64,000 bases of DNA from Cherax quadricarinatus (GCF_038502225.1 NC_091301.1:21274359-21338358); one strand, 5' to 3'; positions 39,203 through 50,695 are shown, counted from the stretch's first letter. Numbers and translations are program-made. The notes: a model not told the origin generated them from the sequence alone.

Positions 39203-41931
39203 ACTCACCTAATTGAGGTTGCAGGGGTCGACACTCAGCTCCTGGCCCCGCCTTTTCACTGATCGCTACTAGGTCCTCTACCTCTCTGCTTCCTGAGCTT
39301 TGTCATACCTCTTCTTAAAACTATGTATGGTTCCTGCCTCCACTACTTCACTTGCTAGGCTATTCCACTTCCTGACGACTCTATGACTGAAGAAATACTT
39401 CCTAAAGTCCCTGTGACTCGTCTGAGTCTTCAGCTTCCAGTTGTGACCCCTTGTTTCTGTGTCCCCTCTCTGGAACATCCTATCTCTGTCCACCTTGTCT
39501 ATTCCCCGCAGTATCTTGTATGTCGTTATCATGTCTCCCCTGACCCTTCTGTCCTCCAGTGTCGTCAGTCCGATTTCCCTCGACCTTTCTTCGTACGAAA
39601 TTCCCTTGAGCTCTGGGACTAGCCTTGTTGCAAACTTTGGTACTTTCTCTAACTTCTTGACGTGCTTGACCAGGTGTGGGTTCCAGACTGGTGCTGCATA
39701 CTCCAGTATGGGCCTAACATACACAGTGTACAGTGTCTTGAACGATTCCTTATTAAGGTATCGGAACGCTATTCTCAGGTTTGCCAGGCGCCCGTATGCT
39801 GCAGCAGTTATTTGGTTGATGTGTGCCTCCGGTGACGAGGCTCGGTGTTATGGTCACCCCAAGATCTTTCTCCCTGAGTGAGGTCTGAAGTCTTTGTCCA
39901 CCTAGCCTATACTCTGTCTGCGGTCTTCTTTGCCCCTCCCCAATCTTCATGACTTTGCATTTGGCAGGATTGAATTCGAGAAGCCAGTTTCTGGACCACA
40001 TGTCCAGCCTGTCCAAGCCTCTGTGCAGTCCTGCCTCATCCTCATCCGATTTAATTCTTCTCATCAACTTCACATCATCTGCAAATAGGGACACTTCAGA
40101 GTCTATTCCTTCCATCATGTCGTTCACATATATCAAAAATAGCACTGGTCCTAGAACTGACCCCTGTGGGATCCCGCTCGTCACAGGCGCCCACTGTGAT
40201 ACCTCTTCACGTACCATGACTCGTTGCTGCCTCCCTGTCAGGTATTCCCTGTTCCATTGCAGTGCCCTTCCTGTTATATGAGCCTGATCCTCCAGCTTCT
40301 GCACTAATCTCTTGTGGGGAACTGTGTCAAAGACCTTTCTGCAGTCTAGGAAGACGCAATCAACCCACCCCTCTCTCTCGTGTCTTACTTCTGTTACCTT
40401 GTCATAAAACTCCAGGAGGTTTGTGACACAGGATTTGCCTTCCATGAACACATGCTAGTTTTCATTTATAATCTTGTTCCGTTCCAGGTGTTCCACCACT
40501 CTCCTCCTGATAATCTTCTCCATGACTTTGCACACAATACATGTCAGAGACACGGGTCTGTAGTTTAGTGCCTCATTTCTGTTTCCTTTCTTAAATATGG
40601 GGACTACATTTGCTGTCTTCCATTTCTCAGGTAGTTGCCCAGTTTCAAGGGATGTGTTGAAGATTGTGGTTAGGGGCACGCACAGCATCTCTGCTCCTTC
40701 TCTTAGGACCCATGGGGAGATGTTGTCCGGTCCCATCGCCAGAGGTATCAAGGTCGCTTAGCAGCTTCTGCACCTCCTCCTCGGTTGTTCGTATGTCATC
40801 CAGCACTTGTTGGTATATTCCCTCTTGATGTTCCCTTCTGTGCTGTCTTCCCACAGCCCTTCCTGTCTCTACTGTAAAAACTTCCTTAAATCTCCTGTTT
40901 AGCTCCTCATATACCTCCTGATCATTTCTTGTGAGTTCTCCATCTTCTGTCCTCAATCTGATCACCTGGTCTTTGACTGTTGTCTTCCTCCTGATGTGGC
41001 TATACAACAGTTTCGGGTCAGTCTTGATTTTCGATGCTATGTCATTTTCATACTGTCGCTGGGCCTCCCTCCTTACCTGTGCATACTCGTTCCTGGCTCT
41101 GCGACTGATCTCCCTATTTTCGTGTGTTCTCTGTCTTCTGTACTTTTTCCATTCTCTATTGCACTTTGTTTTTGCCTCCTTACACCGTCGGGTAAACCAG
41201 GGGCTCGTTCTGGTCTTCCCATTGTTTCTGTTGCCCTTGGGGATAAACCTTTCCACTATCTCCTTGCATTTTGTTGTTACATATTCCATCATTTCGTTTA
41301 CTGGCTTTCCTGCCAGTTCTCTGTCCCACGGGAGCTCATGCAGGAAGTTCCTCAACCCTATGTAGTCCCCTCTTTTATAGTCAGGCTTTTCCCATTCAAC
41401 TCCTGTTACTCTCTCCACTTGCAGCTCTACTATGTATTCGAAGCACAGAACCATGTGGCCGCTAGCTCCTAGGGGACTCTCATACGTGATGTCCTCAATG
41501 TCTGAACTGCCCAGAGTGAACACAAGGTCCAATCTTGCTGATTCATCCTACCCTCTCACTCTGGTAGTGTCCTTAACATGTTGGTGCATGAGGTTTTCCA
41601 GCACCACGTCCAACATCTTGGCTCTCCATGTTCCGGGACCCCCATGTGGCTCCAGGTTTTCCCAGTCAATCTCCCTGTGGTTGAAATCCCCCATAACCAG
41701 AAACTTTGCTCTGCTGGAGTGAGCTCTTCTTGCCACCTCAGCAAGTGTGTCCACCATTGCTCTGTTGCTCTCTTCATATTCCTCTCTTGGCCTCCTGCAG
41801 TTCTGTGGTGGCTTATACATCACTGCAATGACCACCTTGTGCTCCGCAGACTGAAGTGTACCTACTATGTAGTCTCTTTCTCCCGTCTCGTCTATGCCTC
41901 CCATTTTCTCAAATTTCCATCTGTTTTTTAT

Positions 41932-41933
<2 letters not shown>
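39201..41933 (-). mobile_element. LINE family A, copy A3 (CR1-group-like)
   Basis: On the minus strand the copy begins inside the endonuclease at 41933, directly after (AC)n. It continues through the RT to a 3' end GCGGGGCCAGGAGCTGAG..AATTAGGTGAGTAC and then (AC)n. It lacks RNase H. The 3' end has no poly(A). The 5' truncation point differs from the neighbouring copy A4, so the two are separate insertions. It is broken by several frameshifts and stops. Confidence 0.88.
39278..41933 (-). pseudogene. A3 ORF2: endonuclease C-terminal part plus RT (broken)
   Basis: The 41933-41548 frame carries VAVMYKPPQ.. and FLVMGDFNHREIDWE, the later APE endonuclease motifs. After a stop, 41532-40645 carries DLVFTLGSSDIED and the SDH-equivalent GASGHMV, in which Asp is replaced by Gly. 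A basic linker follows. RT parts are GPDNISPWVL (40735), LNYRPVSLTCIVCKVMEKI (40560), motif A CVFLDCRKVFDTVPHK (40350), motif B GIPQGSVLGPVLFLIYVND (40160), motif C LFADDVKLM (40075) and the C-terminal RRVRGDMITTYKILRGIDK (39520). There are at least four lesions: a stop near 41545, frameshifts near 40740 and 39750, and a stop near 40452. RT catalytic residues are still present. Confidence 0.85.

Positions 41934-42003
<70 letters not shown>
41934..42003. repeat. (TG)n microsatellite between two LINEs
   Basis: About 34 units with one TGCATG interruption. It is simultaneously the 5' flank of copy A3 and the 3' flank of copy A4. Confidence 0.97.
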
Positions 42004-42006
<3 letters not shown>

Positions 42007-43688
42007 CACATAGTTGTACTCACCTAGTTGAGGTTGCATTTGCCGAGTCCAAGCTCCTGGCCCCGACTCTTCACTGATCGCTACTAGGTCACTCTCCCTG
42101 AACCGTGAGCTTCATCATACCTCTGCTTAAAGCTATGTATGGATCCTGCCTCCACTACATCGCTTCCCAAACTATTCCACTTACTGACTACACTGTGGCT
42201 GAAGAAATACTTCCTAACATCCCTGTGATTCATCTGTGTCTTCAACTTCCAACTGTGTCCCCTTGTTACTGTGTCCAATCTCTGGAACATCCTGTCTTTG
42301 TCCACCTTGTCAATTCCTCTCAGTATTTTGTATGTCGTTATCATGTCCCCCCTATCTCTCCTGTCCTCCAGTGTCGTCAGGTTGATTTCTCTTAACCTCT
42401 CCTTGTAGGACATACCTCTTAGCTCTGGGACTAGTCTTGTTGCAAACCTTTGCACTTTCTCTAGTTTCTTTACGTGCTTGGCTAGGTGTGGGTTCCAAAC
42501 TGGTGCCGCATACTCCAATATGGGCCTAACGTACACGGTGTACAGGGTCCTGAACGATTCCTTATTAAGATGTCGGATTGCTGTTCTGAGGTTTGCTAGG
42601 CGCCCATATGCTGCAGCAGTTATTTGGTTGATGTGCGCTTCAGGAGATGTGCCTGGTGTTATACTCACCCCAAGATCTTTTTCCTTGAGTGAGGTTTGTA
42701 GTCTCTGGCCCCCTAGACTGTACTCCGTCTGCGGTCTTCTTTGCCCTTCCCCAATCTTCATGACTTTGCACTTGGTGGGATTGAACTCCAGGAGCCAATT
42801 GCTGGACCAGGTCTGCATCCTGTCCAGATCCCTTTGTAGTTCTGCCTGGTCTTCGATCGAGTGAATTCTTCTCATCAACTTCACGTCATCTGCAAACAGG
42901 GACACCTCAGAGTCTATTCCTTCCGTCATGTCGTTCACAAATACCAGAAACAGCACTGGTCCTAGGACTGACCCCTGTGGGACCCCGCTGGTCACAGGTG
43001 CCCACTCTGACACCTCGCCACGTACCATGACTCGCTGCTGTCTTCCTGACAAGTATTCCCTGATCCATTTTAGTGCCTTCCCTGTTATCCCTGCTTGGTC
43101 CTCCAGTTTTTGCACCAATCTCTTGTGTGGAACTGTGTCAAACGCCTTCTTGCAGTCCAAGAATATGCAAGTCACCCACCCCTCTCTCTCTCTTGTCTTA
43201 CTGCTGTCACCATGTCATAGAACTCCAGTAGGTTTGTGACACAGGATTTCCTGTCCCTGAAACCATGTTGGCTGCTGTTGATGAGATCATTCCTTTCTAG
43301 GTGTTCCACCACTCTTCTCCTGATAAACTTCTCCATGATTTTGCATACTATACATGTCAGTGACACTGGTCTGTAGTTTAATGCTTCATGTCTGTCTCCT
43401 TTTTTAAAGATTGGGACTACATTTGCTGTCTTCCATGCCTCAGGCAATCTCCCTGTTTCGATAGATGTATTGAATATTGTTGTTAGGGGTACACATAGCG
43501 CCTCTGCTCCCTTTCTCAATACCCATGGGGAGATGTTATCTGGCCCCATTGCCTTTGAGGTATCTAACTCACTCAGAAGCCTCTTCACTTCTTCCTCGGT
43601 TGTGTGCACTGTGTCCAGCACATGGTGGTGTGCCCCACCTCTCCGTCTTTCTGGAGCCCCTTGTCTCCTCTGTGAACACTTCTTTGAA

Positions 43689-43690
<2 letters not shown>
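42004..43690 (-). mobile_element. LINE family A, copy A4 (5'-truncated, best RT)
   Basis: Minus-strand copy starting at 43690 at a FKEVFTEET codon stretch, directly against (AC)n. It ends at 42004 in a GGTGAGTACAACTATGTG-like 3' end, again against (AC)n. It is clearly the same family as A3 and has the better preserved RT. Confidence 0.88.
42084..43690 (-). pseudogene. A4 RT domain, one frameshift from open
   Basis: 43690-43172 and 43175-42084 are two overlapping frames covering the RT and C-terminal domain. Motifs are GPDNISPWVLRKGAE (43535), LNYRPVSLTCIVCKIMEK (43370), motif A CIFLDCKKAFDTVPHK (43160), motif B GVPQGSVLGPVLFLVFVND (42980), motif C LFADDVKLM (42890), NWLLEFNPTKCKVMKIGEG (42790) and YAAPVWNPHLAKHV (42500). 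The only clear lesion between the frames is an indel in a GAGAGA run near 43185. The endonuclease is absent because of the 5' truncation, so the copy cannot be autonomous. Confidence 0.85.
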
Positions 43691-43762
<72 letters not shown>

Positions 43763-43787
43763 TGTCTGTCTGTCTGTCTGTCTGTCT
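43691..43787. repeat. (TG)n then (TCTG)n microsatellite
   Basis: About 35 TG units followed by six or seven TCTG units. It flanks the 5' truncation point of LINE A4. Confidence 0.97.
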
Positions 43788-44256
43788 CAATAATAAATGT
43801 CGTCATCGATCGCACAAATGCAAACAGGAACTTTTTGCTGCCACATTTTCGCTCTTTTACCAGATAAATAACTTTTTCCATGACACAATTTCCCATAGTT
43901 GACAAAAATATATATACTCGCGTTCTCTTTCTTTCTCTCACACAAGTACTATATAATATATATTTATAAACACACACACTCATACACAGTGTGTCTGTCT
44001 CTCATCCCTCAACTATTTTGGTCCATTTTCTCGCTCCACTGGGCATCCAACAACCCGCCAGATTAATATAATATTCCTGTCGGAGACTAGCGATATTCCT
44101 CTATATTCCTTTTTTATTTGCCTTTGCTTTACGCACTTTTGAACGTTTTACGAGCAAATACTGATGGCTGCATTTTGTATAGTGTTTGTAATCACTTAGT
44201 CATGTTTGCAGGATTTTGAGCTTCTATCACTTAGGGCCGCCTCTTTGACTTTCCTC
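43788..44256. other. Unassigned spacer
   Basis: No gene or repeat structure recognised; AT-rich with short ACAC and TATA stretches near 43960. Confidence 0.4.
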
Positions 44257-44503
44257 TTAGCTGTCTTTACCTGGATTTATCACATGTCGTCCTAAGCCAT
44301 GAATTGTTGCTGATTGTACTTCAGGAGCAGCACCTGGATGCTGCTGAGAGTCTTGCTGCGTGGAATTGGAGTTACGTTTTTCTCGGATGAAGACTAATTG
44401 CCTTGCACAATCTGCTGCTGCTAGTTCTTGTATGTGTTGTTCCGCTGCTTTCCAATATTCTGGTTTAGCTATGTCCTGCTCTACCGTTCAAGAAATGATC
44501 TCT
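44257..44503 (-). other. Unidentified 81-codon open frame (Gln/Ala-rich helix)
   Basis: From an upstream in-frame stop to TAA at 44257-44259 the minus strand reads EQDIAKPEYWKAAEQHIQEL and further Gln/Ala-rich, helix-like sequence, ending in HVINPGKDS. There is no ATG at its start. It reads like protein rather than noise but I recognise no family. It may be an exon or a retroelement gag remnant. Confidence 0.2.
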
Positions 44504-45601
44504 CAAGGTTCTGAGAGTAATCAGACTCTGAAGAGTGACCAACACCAGGAGACAGGTGTCTGGCATACTATTTTAATATTTTAGAGATAACGAATTTAAA
44601 ACAACTGATATATGAAATACGACGCCCGTATCATAATAGAATATTTACTGAGGAAATTTCTCGACCGACAGGAGCTTCTCTGTAGATTACAGTCATAAGA
44701 ATAAGAAGATTACAAATGTTTAAGCTAGGATGAGGTCAGATGTAGAGGGTCGTAGCCGCTACTCATCTACTAGCATAGCTTTGGAGTAAATTAATTTATT
44801 CAGAGCTTCCGTACATAATATATACGTGCCTGACATACACTGTCGTCCAGTATTCCTGTCGACAGCATATATCAGGGGCGTATACAGGTTTCTGGTAGGA
44901 AAGTTTCACAGATTGGAAGTTCCCCGAGAAAAACTTGTCGTACTTTTGCGAGACCCTGAGTCATGACTTTGCATGACTCAAAATTAGGCACGTATGCATA
45001 GGTCTTACATTCAAGAGGCTTGTTTTTGGTCTTTATAAATTAAAATTAAATGGAAAGGCAAGGGAGGGAGATGAAGGCAAATCAAAAATATATCGAACAA
45101 ATTGCTTAGGCTTCGAAGTGGACTTTCTAGACAACCAGGAACGTCCCCTTGATATGCCTCCGTTGGTGGTTATCTTACATTCCAAACATTTTCCCTTGAG
45201 TAGACTCTTCACTGATGACAAGTCTGGCCTCACTACATTTCATAAGGTGATGGTGAAAATTGCAGTGGATCGCGCAGGCATTGTTTTGGTCATCCTTACT
45301 GTAGGCGTACTGGTGTGCTCTCACTCCTCTAGGCTTCTTGACGTTTCTCCCACCCATTGTTCTTTGCATCCTCTACTTGGTATAATGTATATATTCCTGC
45401 TTTAGGCTCAGCGAGTCCGACTGACTCCTCCTTGACTAGGTCTTTAATTGTGGTAGAAGTCGTATATTTCTCATTATTGCTAATATTTTTTATGGTTCGG
45501 AGAATTTTCATTACATTATTGCTTATCGTTTTTCATGTTTTTATTTGTTTATGCAAGTGTGTACAATACATGTTAATTTGGTTCTGTAGTTTCGTGTGTG
45601 T
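44504..45601. other. Unassigned region
   Basis: AT-rich with short frames on both strands (for example 45033-45233 minus and 45357-45692 plus), none with a recognisable domain. Confidence 0.35.
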
Positions 45602-45890
45602 TCTGCTAAATACCCCGAGCTACCTGCTAAATAACCCGGGTCTCTTGCTAAACATCTCACATTACCTGCTAAAGTTCACCACCCCCTGCTAAGTGGCCCA
45701 TCTAAATACCCTTCAGCATTTGTAAATTACCCCATGTCACCTACTAATTACCCCAAGCTATCTGCTTAATAACCTGCGCCACCTGCTGAATACCATGTGG
45801 CACCTGTTAAATACCTCGTGACATCTGCTAAATACCTCTGAGTCGCCTGCTATACTAACTTTACCAGCTGCTAAATTCTAAATTCCCCGT
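45602..45890. repeat. Old, highly diverged ~21-bp minisatellite
   Basis: About 13 units of the type CTGCTAAATACCCCGAGCTA recur with a period of 20-22 bp: CTGCTAAATA (45604), CTGCTAAATAA (45624), CTGCTAAAGTT, CTACTAATTACCCC, CTGCTGAATACC, CTGTTAAATACC, CTGCTAAATACC. Units differ at many positions, so the array is ancient. Confidence 0.8.
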
Positions 45891-46084
45891 TTTATCTTCT
45901 ACATGCCTGTCAGGGTTGCCGTAGGTGGAAAATGAATGGAAAGTTCTACTAAATGGTAATTTAATTTACCCATGAAACGAAATGGATATACATACGATAT
46001 TTTGCACATTCGTTAGTGAGAGAAAAAAATGTGACATCTGAAACGCGTACTGTAATTATATCTTACACTACGCTATGCTGTTGT

Positions 46085-46200
46085 CGGACCCACCCTCAAG
46101 GGAGGTTCCTTGACACTGGCGAGGGGCTCTTGATCTAGGGAATTGGACCTATGCTCCAGTTCCCTGAATTGAGCCTGAATGCCTTCCATTCCCTTCTATG
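46085..46200 (+). mobile_element. SINE-like dispersed repeat, copy 2
   Basis: GGGAGGTTCCTTGACACTGG (46101), GAGGGGCTCTTGATCTAGGG and CAGTTCCCTGAATTGAGCCT match copy 1 at 13745-13910 in order. It breaks off after CCTTCCATTCCC. Confidence 0.55.
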
Positions 46201-46413
46201 AATATCATGGAATAACCTTTTGCCTAAACCTACTCACTCCTCCAGATAATCAGGACCAGCAAGACAATCTTCAACATCCTCATAGCCTTCACTCTCCTCT
46301 TATGAACTCTCCTAAGCATCCTTCATCTCGACAATTTCATCTCCAGATTGAAACTATTCTTTCGTAGTGTACGAACTGCAACAGCTGACTTTGCCAGAGC
46401 AGTAGTGGTATAA

Positions 46414-46605
46414 CGTGCTGGAAACGTGTTCTTTGTGACAGACACCGGTCAGAGTGCTGCACTTCTTGCCCTGAGCCATACACTGAGAGTGAAGCACGTC
46501 AGTCAGATCTGGTGGAAGAAGGTTACTCTCACCAATGGCAAGAGACTGGACACCATCTCAGATCTTCCAGCTGAAGTGAGTGATCATCAAGCTAGTGTCC
46601 CATGA
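46414..46605 (+). pseudogene. Retropepsin-like fragment (retroelement protease remnant)
   Basis: After an in-frame TAA at 46411 the frame reads NVFFVTDTGQSAALLALSHT, then WWKKVTLTNGKRLDTI, and stops at 46603. A hydrophobic strand, DTG, a small-residue stretch and a later TNGK..I strand match the layout of LTR-retrotransposon aspartic proteases, where D-T/S-G is the active site. A related frame continues upstream of the stop (TATADFARAVVV). No RT or integrase lies nearby. Confidence 0.35.
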
Positions 46606-46744
46606 TGTGCCCTAACTTGTGTCTTAAGTTGCGTCCCAATTCATGTTAGCACGAGTTGAGACACGATCACAGATGAACGAGGAGGAGGCTGTGTGAGCGT
46701 CTTAGAGACAGAAGTGAGTGAAGACAAGTGCGATCATGGTAATA

Positions 46745-46815
46745 TATAGAGATTCAATGGAAAACCGTAAGCCGGACTTGAGTCCTGGAGGTGGAAAGTA
46801 CAGTGCAGTATTTTT
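46745..46815 (+). mobile_element. Fragment of the 11.1-kb dispersed repeat
   Basis: GAGATTCAATGGAAAACCG followed by GCCGGACTTGAGTCCTGG and GGAAAGTACAGTGC parallels 11205-11275. No poly(A) tail is preserved. Confidence 0.5.
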
Positions 46816-47444
46816 AGAGCATTATTAATCAAATTCCCCCATTGTTTTGCGGTTAATCTTAAAAAAGTATTAGAGGCAAAGAAAGTATTTACTATATAAG
46901 AGAATACTTTAAATTACTCATGTTCTCATAGAAATGAAGGTTATATAAAGGACTAGCACATAGTATTTGTTAAAAAAAATTCACCACAGAGCGTCACTCA
47001 AAAATATCGAACCCACAGCGCGAAGACCTTAATGCATTCCCTGATCCAGCACAGTGTTCCCTGGGAAGGCAATTGTCCGTCAACTCAAAGACCTCCCTTA
47101 TGTTTTGCTTAATTGAAAGGCTGTGTCCTAGTTTAATTTTTATGGGCACTCTCCTTTAGTACCATCCTTCTCTTCCTTTTATTATTCAAAGTCGTCAGCT
47201 TAGCTTTCCCCTCCCTTCTGCCCCAATCCCAAACGCCCCATTTTTTTTTCCAAACCATTTTGTTATTCCTGCATATTGCGTCCTGTTATCTAGACTGGCC
47301 AAGACCCAAAGCGAATGGAGGGAAATGTGTGCATGTCTTTTTTTGCTGCTTTGTTCCCGTCCAGTCATGTGGACTCGAATGACGGAAAGGCACGTGGCGG
47401 GAAATGAGGACCAGGCTTAAAACGCCACTATGTATATTACATTA

Positions 47445-47445
<1 letters not shown>
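46816..47445. other. Unassigned AT-rich DNA
   Basis: No gene or terminal repeat recognised. Confidence 0.4.
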
Positions 47446-47654
<209 letters not shown>

Positions 47655-47740
47655 AAACACTGATCTCTGGCTGAAAGAGACTCGAACCTACGAACCTTGG
47701 AACAAGGTACGCAGTGCTTTACCAATTTGTCCAAATAATA
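47655..47740 (-). mobile_element. tRNA-derived SINE-like segment
   Basis: On the minus strand, TGGACAAATTGGTAAAGCAC (47733 to 47714) resembles a pol III A box with D-arm, and GGTTCGAGTCTC (about 47693 to 47682) matches the B-box consensus GGTTCGANTCC at nine or more positions. Spacing between boxes is about 40 bp, as in tRNA genes. The acceptor stem is not complete, so this is not a working tRNA gene; a SINE head is the likely reading. Confidence 0.45.
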
Positions 47741-47779
47741 ATTTTTAAATTTTCTTGGGTAGAATAGTTTGTGGGTGAG

Positions 47780-48107
<328 letters not shown>

Positions 48108-48221
48108 CACCATTGTATGTATGTATTTTGTTTTAATTATAATTAAGCTCAAATGATTTTATTATTCAAGATTAGGTGTTCCATTAAAAATGACTGTACA
48201 TATGTTGGTAGAATTACCGAC

Positions 48222-48645
48222 AGTATGTAAAGTAAAAGGACACAAGTGCAGCTCCACCATCTCTGAAGTCTTAGCAAGAATCCTCCTGAAAACAGTAAAC
48301 CCTGCCATCACATAGTCTCTCTTGTTAATACTACACAAGCACATTACAGAGATGTGCACTAATCCAGCCTCCAATAGAAATATTTGTCTAACCTATTTTT
48401 ATGCTACCCAAGTAATAGTTTTTATATCCTTTTACTCATGTGCAAGTTTATTGTTCTACCATATTGTATCACTACTACTACTACTTATATCACTACTACT
48501 ACTACTTCTACCTCACTCTAAACCTATATATACCCTATGTGTCCATGTACTGTTTGTAACGGCTTGACAAAGCTCCTGGAGAGCGAAACGTTGCCACAAT
48601 CAAATGTCACATTAGTTGCACTTATGTCCTTTTACTTTACATACT
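48222..48645. mobile_element. Inverted-repeat element with internal hairpin-GAAAC motif
   Basis: Ends 48222-48250 and 48617-48645 are a 29-bp inverted repeat with one mismatch (left starts AGTATGTAAAGTAAAAGGAC). Near the right end, 48563-48594 reads TTGACAAA, then a hairpin GCTC-CTGGA-GAGC, then GAAACGTTGCC. This order resembles the stem II and GAAAC part of a hammerhead ribozyme, with the CTGATGA box changed. The interior has CTACTA-type repeats and no ORF. No clear target-site duplication. The layout parallels the 58.1-59.0 kb element. Confidence 0.6.
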
Positions 48646-49334
48646 TATTTACTAAAGCATAAATATCATGATTGCTGTCTTACAATAAAAAGAACAATAA
48701 TATGTAAACGATTTGAATTATTATTACCTAAACCTCATAGGCCTGATATACTCCATAAATTACGGACTCCGATTTACTAATGTAGCAAATCGTTTAGTAA
48801 CATTGTCCTCAATCAACTAAAATGTCAGTGAACGTGAAGCATTGCCAGTCCGAGCAGCTGATCGTCAGTCGTGTCAGCCAGTAGTTTTAGTCAGCCTGCG
48901 TGAGGCTGCAAAACTACAGTTAGCAGTGCTACACTGATAGGGAAAGTTACAAATATTTGCAGCAAAATATACATTTTTCAATCAAATATTTTGTCATATT
49001 CATTTAATGTTTGTGATGATTATTTTGGTATAGTTTTATCTTATTTTTTTCCATGCCATTTCATGTTGCAATAATAAATAACACCTTGAAATTGATCTTT
49101 ATTATAATCACTAAGATTAATGGGGCCCAAATGTTTCTAAAATGACCTTTGATGTCAGATTCGAATGTACTTATTTTTGATGCGTTAGAATGTCAAGACA
49201 TAGAATGATACATGATTTTCTTTGTGTGAGTGTCCTGCTACAATTCAAGGAATTTTAAATTGACCACCAAACTTCTCACTGAGAGTCAATACGTAATCTA
49301 AAATATGAAATATCGCTTCGCTGGATTGTTCTTA
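48646..49334. other. Unassigned AT-rich DNA
   Basis: No gene, tail or terminal repeat recognised. Confidence 0.4.
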
Positions 49335-49390
49335 CTTTTGACCCTAGTGGGTTTAGCTCCTCTTTTTGATAATAATAATAATAATAATGT
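49335..49390 (+). mobile_element. Family C LINE 3' end (tail only)
   Basis: GACCCTAGTGGGTTTAGCTC followed by TTTTTGATAATAATAATAAT corresponds to the last 55 bp of family C including its TAA-type tail. No upstream LINE sequence. Confidence 0.55.
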
Positions 49391-49458
49391 TCTTTCTTTT
49401 ACACTTTTTATGCCAAAAAAATGGTCTTTCAGTGTGACCCTGGGAAAGGCCATGGACC

Positions 49459-49562
49459 ACCCTGGGTCAGCCCTTGGGTCGGCCCCTGGGTCAGCCCCTG
49501 GGTCAGCCCCTGGGTCAGCCCTTGGGTCGGCCTCTGGGTCAGCCCCTTGGTCAGCCCCTGCT
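49459..49562. repeat. 12-bp minisatellite, about 9 units
   Basis: Units of GGGTCAGCCCCT with TCGG and CTTG variants. Open in several frames (Gly-Gln-Pro-Leu, Ser-Ala-Pro-Gly); no evidence of translation. Confidence 0.92.
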
Positions 49563-50695
49563 TTTCATCTCTCTCTATTCCAGACATTCCTGTATACCCT
49601 ACATACCCTCCTTAGCCACACGTTCCACCCAACTCAAAACCCTCTTCACTCACACATTTATAATAAAACACAAAACATACCTATACCACTACATTCAGTG
49701 AATTAATAGGCACCATATATAAGGGAAAATGAGATCAAACATAAAGGAAGGCAGAAATTAGGCAGGAAAACATGAAATCAGTACCGAGAGAAGAAAAAAA
49801 TAACAGGATGGAGAAAGGGGAGTGTTTGAGTGAATTAGAAGCTGTGTTACCAGCAATGGACCAAAGAATCTGGAAAGAGAGAGAGTTGAGAATGAATGAT
49901 ATTGTGTAATTTGGAATGAGGCATGAAAGAGGGAGAAGTTCAGACAAGAGAAGATAGATAAAATATCTGATGAGACAGAGAGGAAGAATAACTTTGAGAT
50001 GTCAGGGACCTAAGAGAAGAGGTGGACAGTGAACGACAGGGAATAGGGACAGGGAACAGATACTCGAAAGGGGAGGGGGGGAGTAAATGAAGTAGTGAAC
50101 TTTGCATAAGAGATTCTGGTGAAAAACTAAATGCAACGGTGAAAAAAAAGAAAAACGTACGTAAGAGGGAGGGGAGGTAAGGGAAAGAAACCTGATTGCT
50201 TTTGACTCGGAAGAGTAGGAGAAAGATAACTGGAGAATGAAGGACATTGTGACATAAACGAGAGCAAGCAATGTGGACAACGTAATTTCGTTTGTTTACC
50301 TTGTGAGGGGACCTCTAGGAGGAAGGGGGGTGGGTAAAGTTAGATAACTGTCTAGGGGATGAAAAATTTACCTTAATAAAAATTGTTAAAACAAAACTAC
50401 CCTAGGGCCAGACTCCCTCTAAACTCAAAAACGGCGCTAAACTGGTGATCAATGCAGTGGCCAATAAACCCAAGGTTTGATCCTCAGAGAAGATTAAATA
50501 AAATCGACTTTAAGAAAAAAAAACATATATCAACATCCAGTACATGCGTCAATAAACCGCCTTACTCTGCCCTCAATAAACATCGCAAAACCTATAGTTT
50601 ACACACTCGTAAACTGGGCAGTAAGAAAATTACCATGACCAGTGTCCATAGTAGGCCGGTATTATCAAAGCGTGGCGATAAATACTATTATTTCT
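49563..50695. other. Unassigned, purine-rich stretch
   Basis: 49740-50270 is strongly purine-rich on the plus strand, with GAGAGA and GGGGAGGG runs. No gene recognised. Confidence 0.4.

Noticed and set aside
47655..47740. Functional tRNA gene
   Set aside because: A- and B-box-like motifs are present but no complete acceptor and anticodon stems can be folded by eye.
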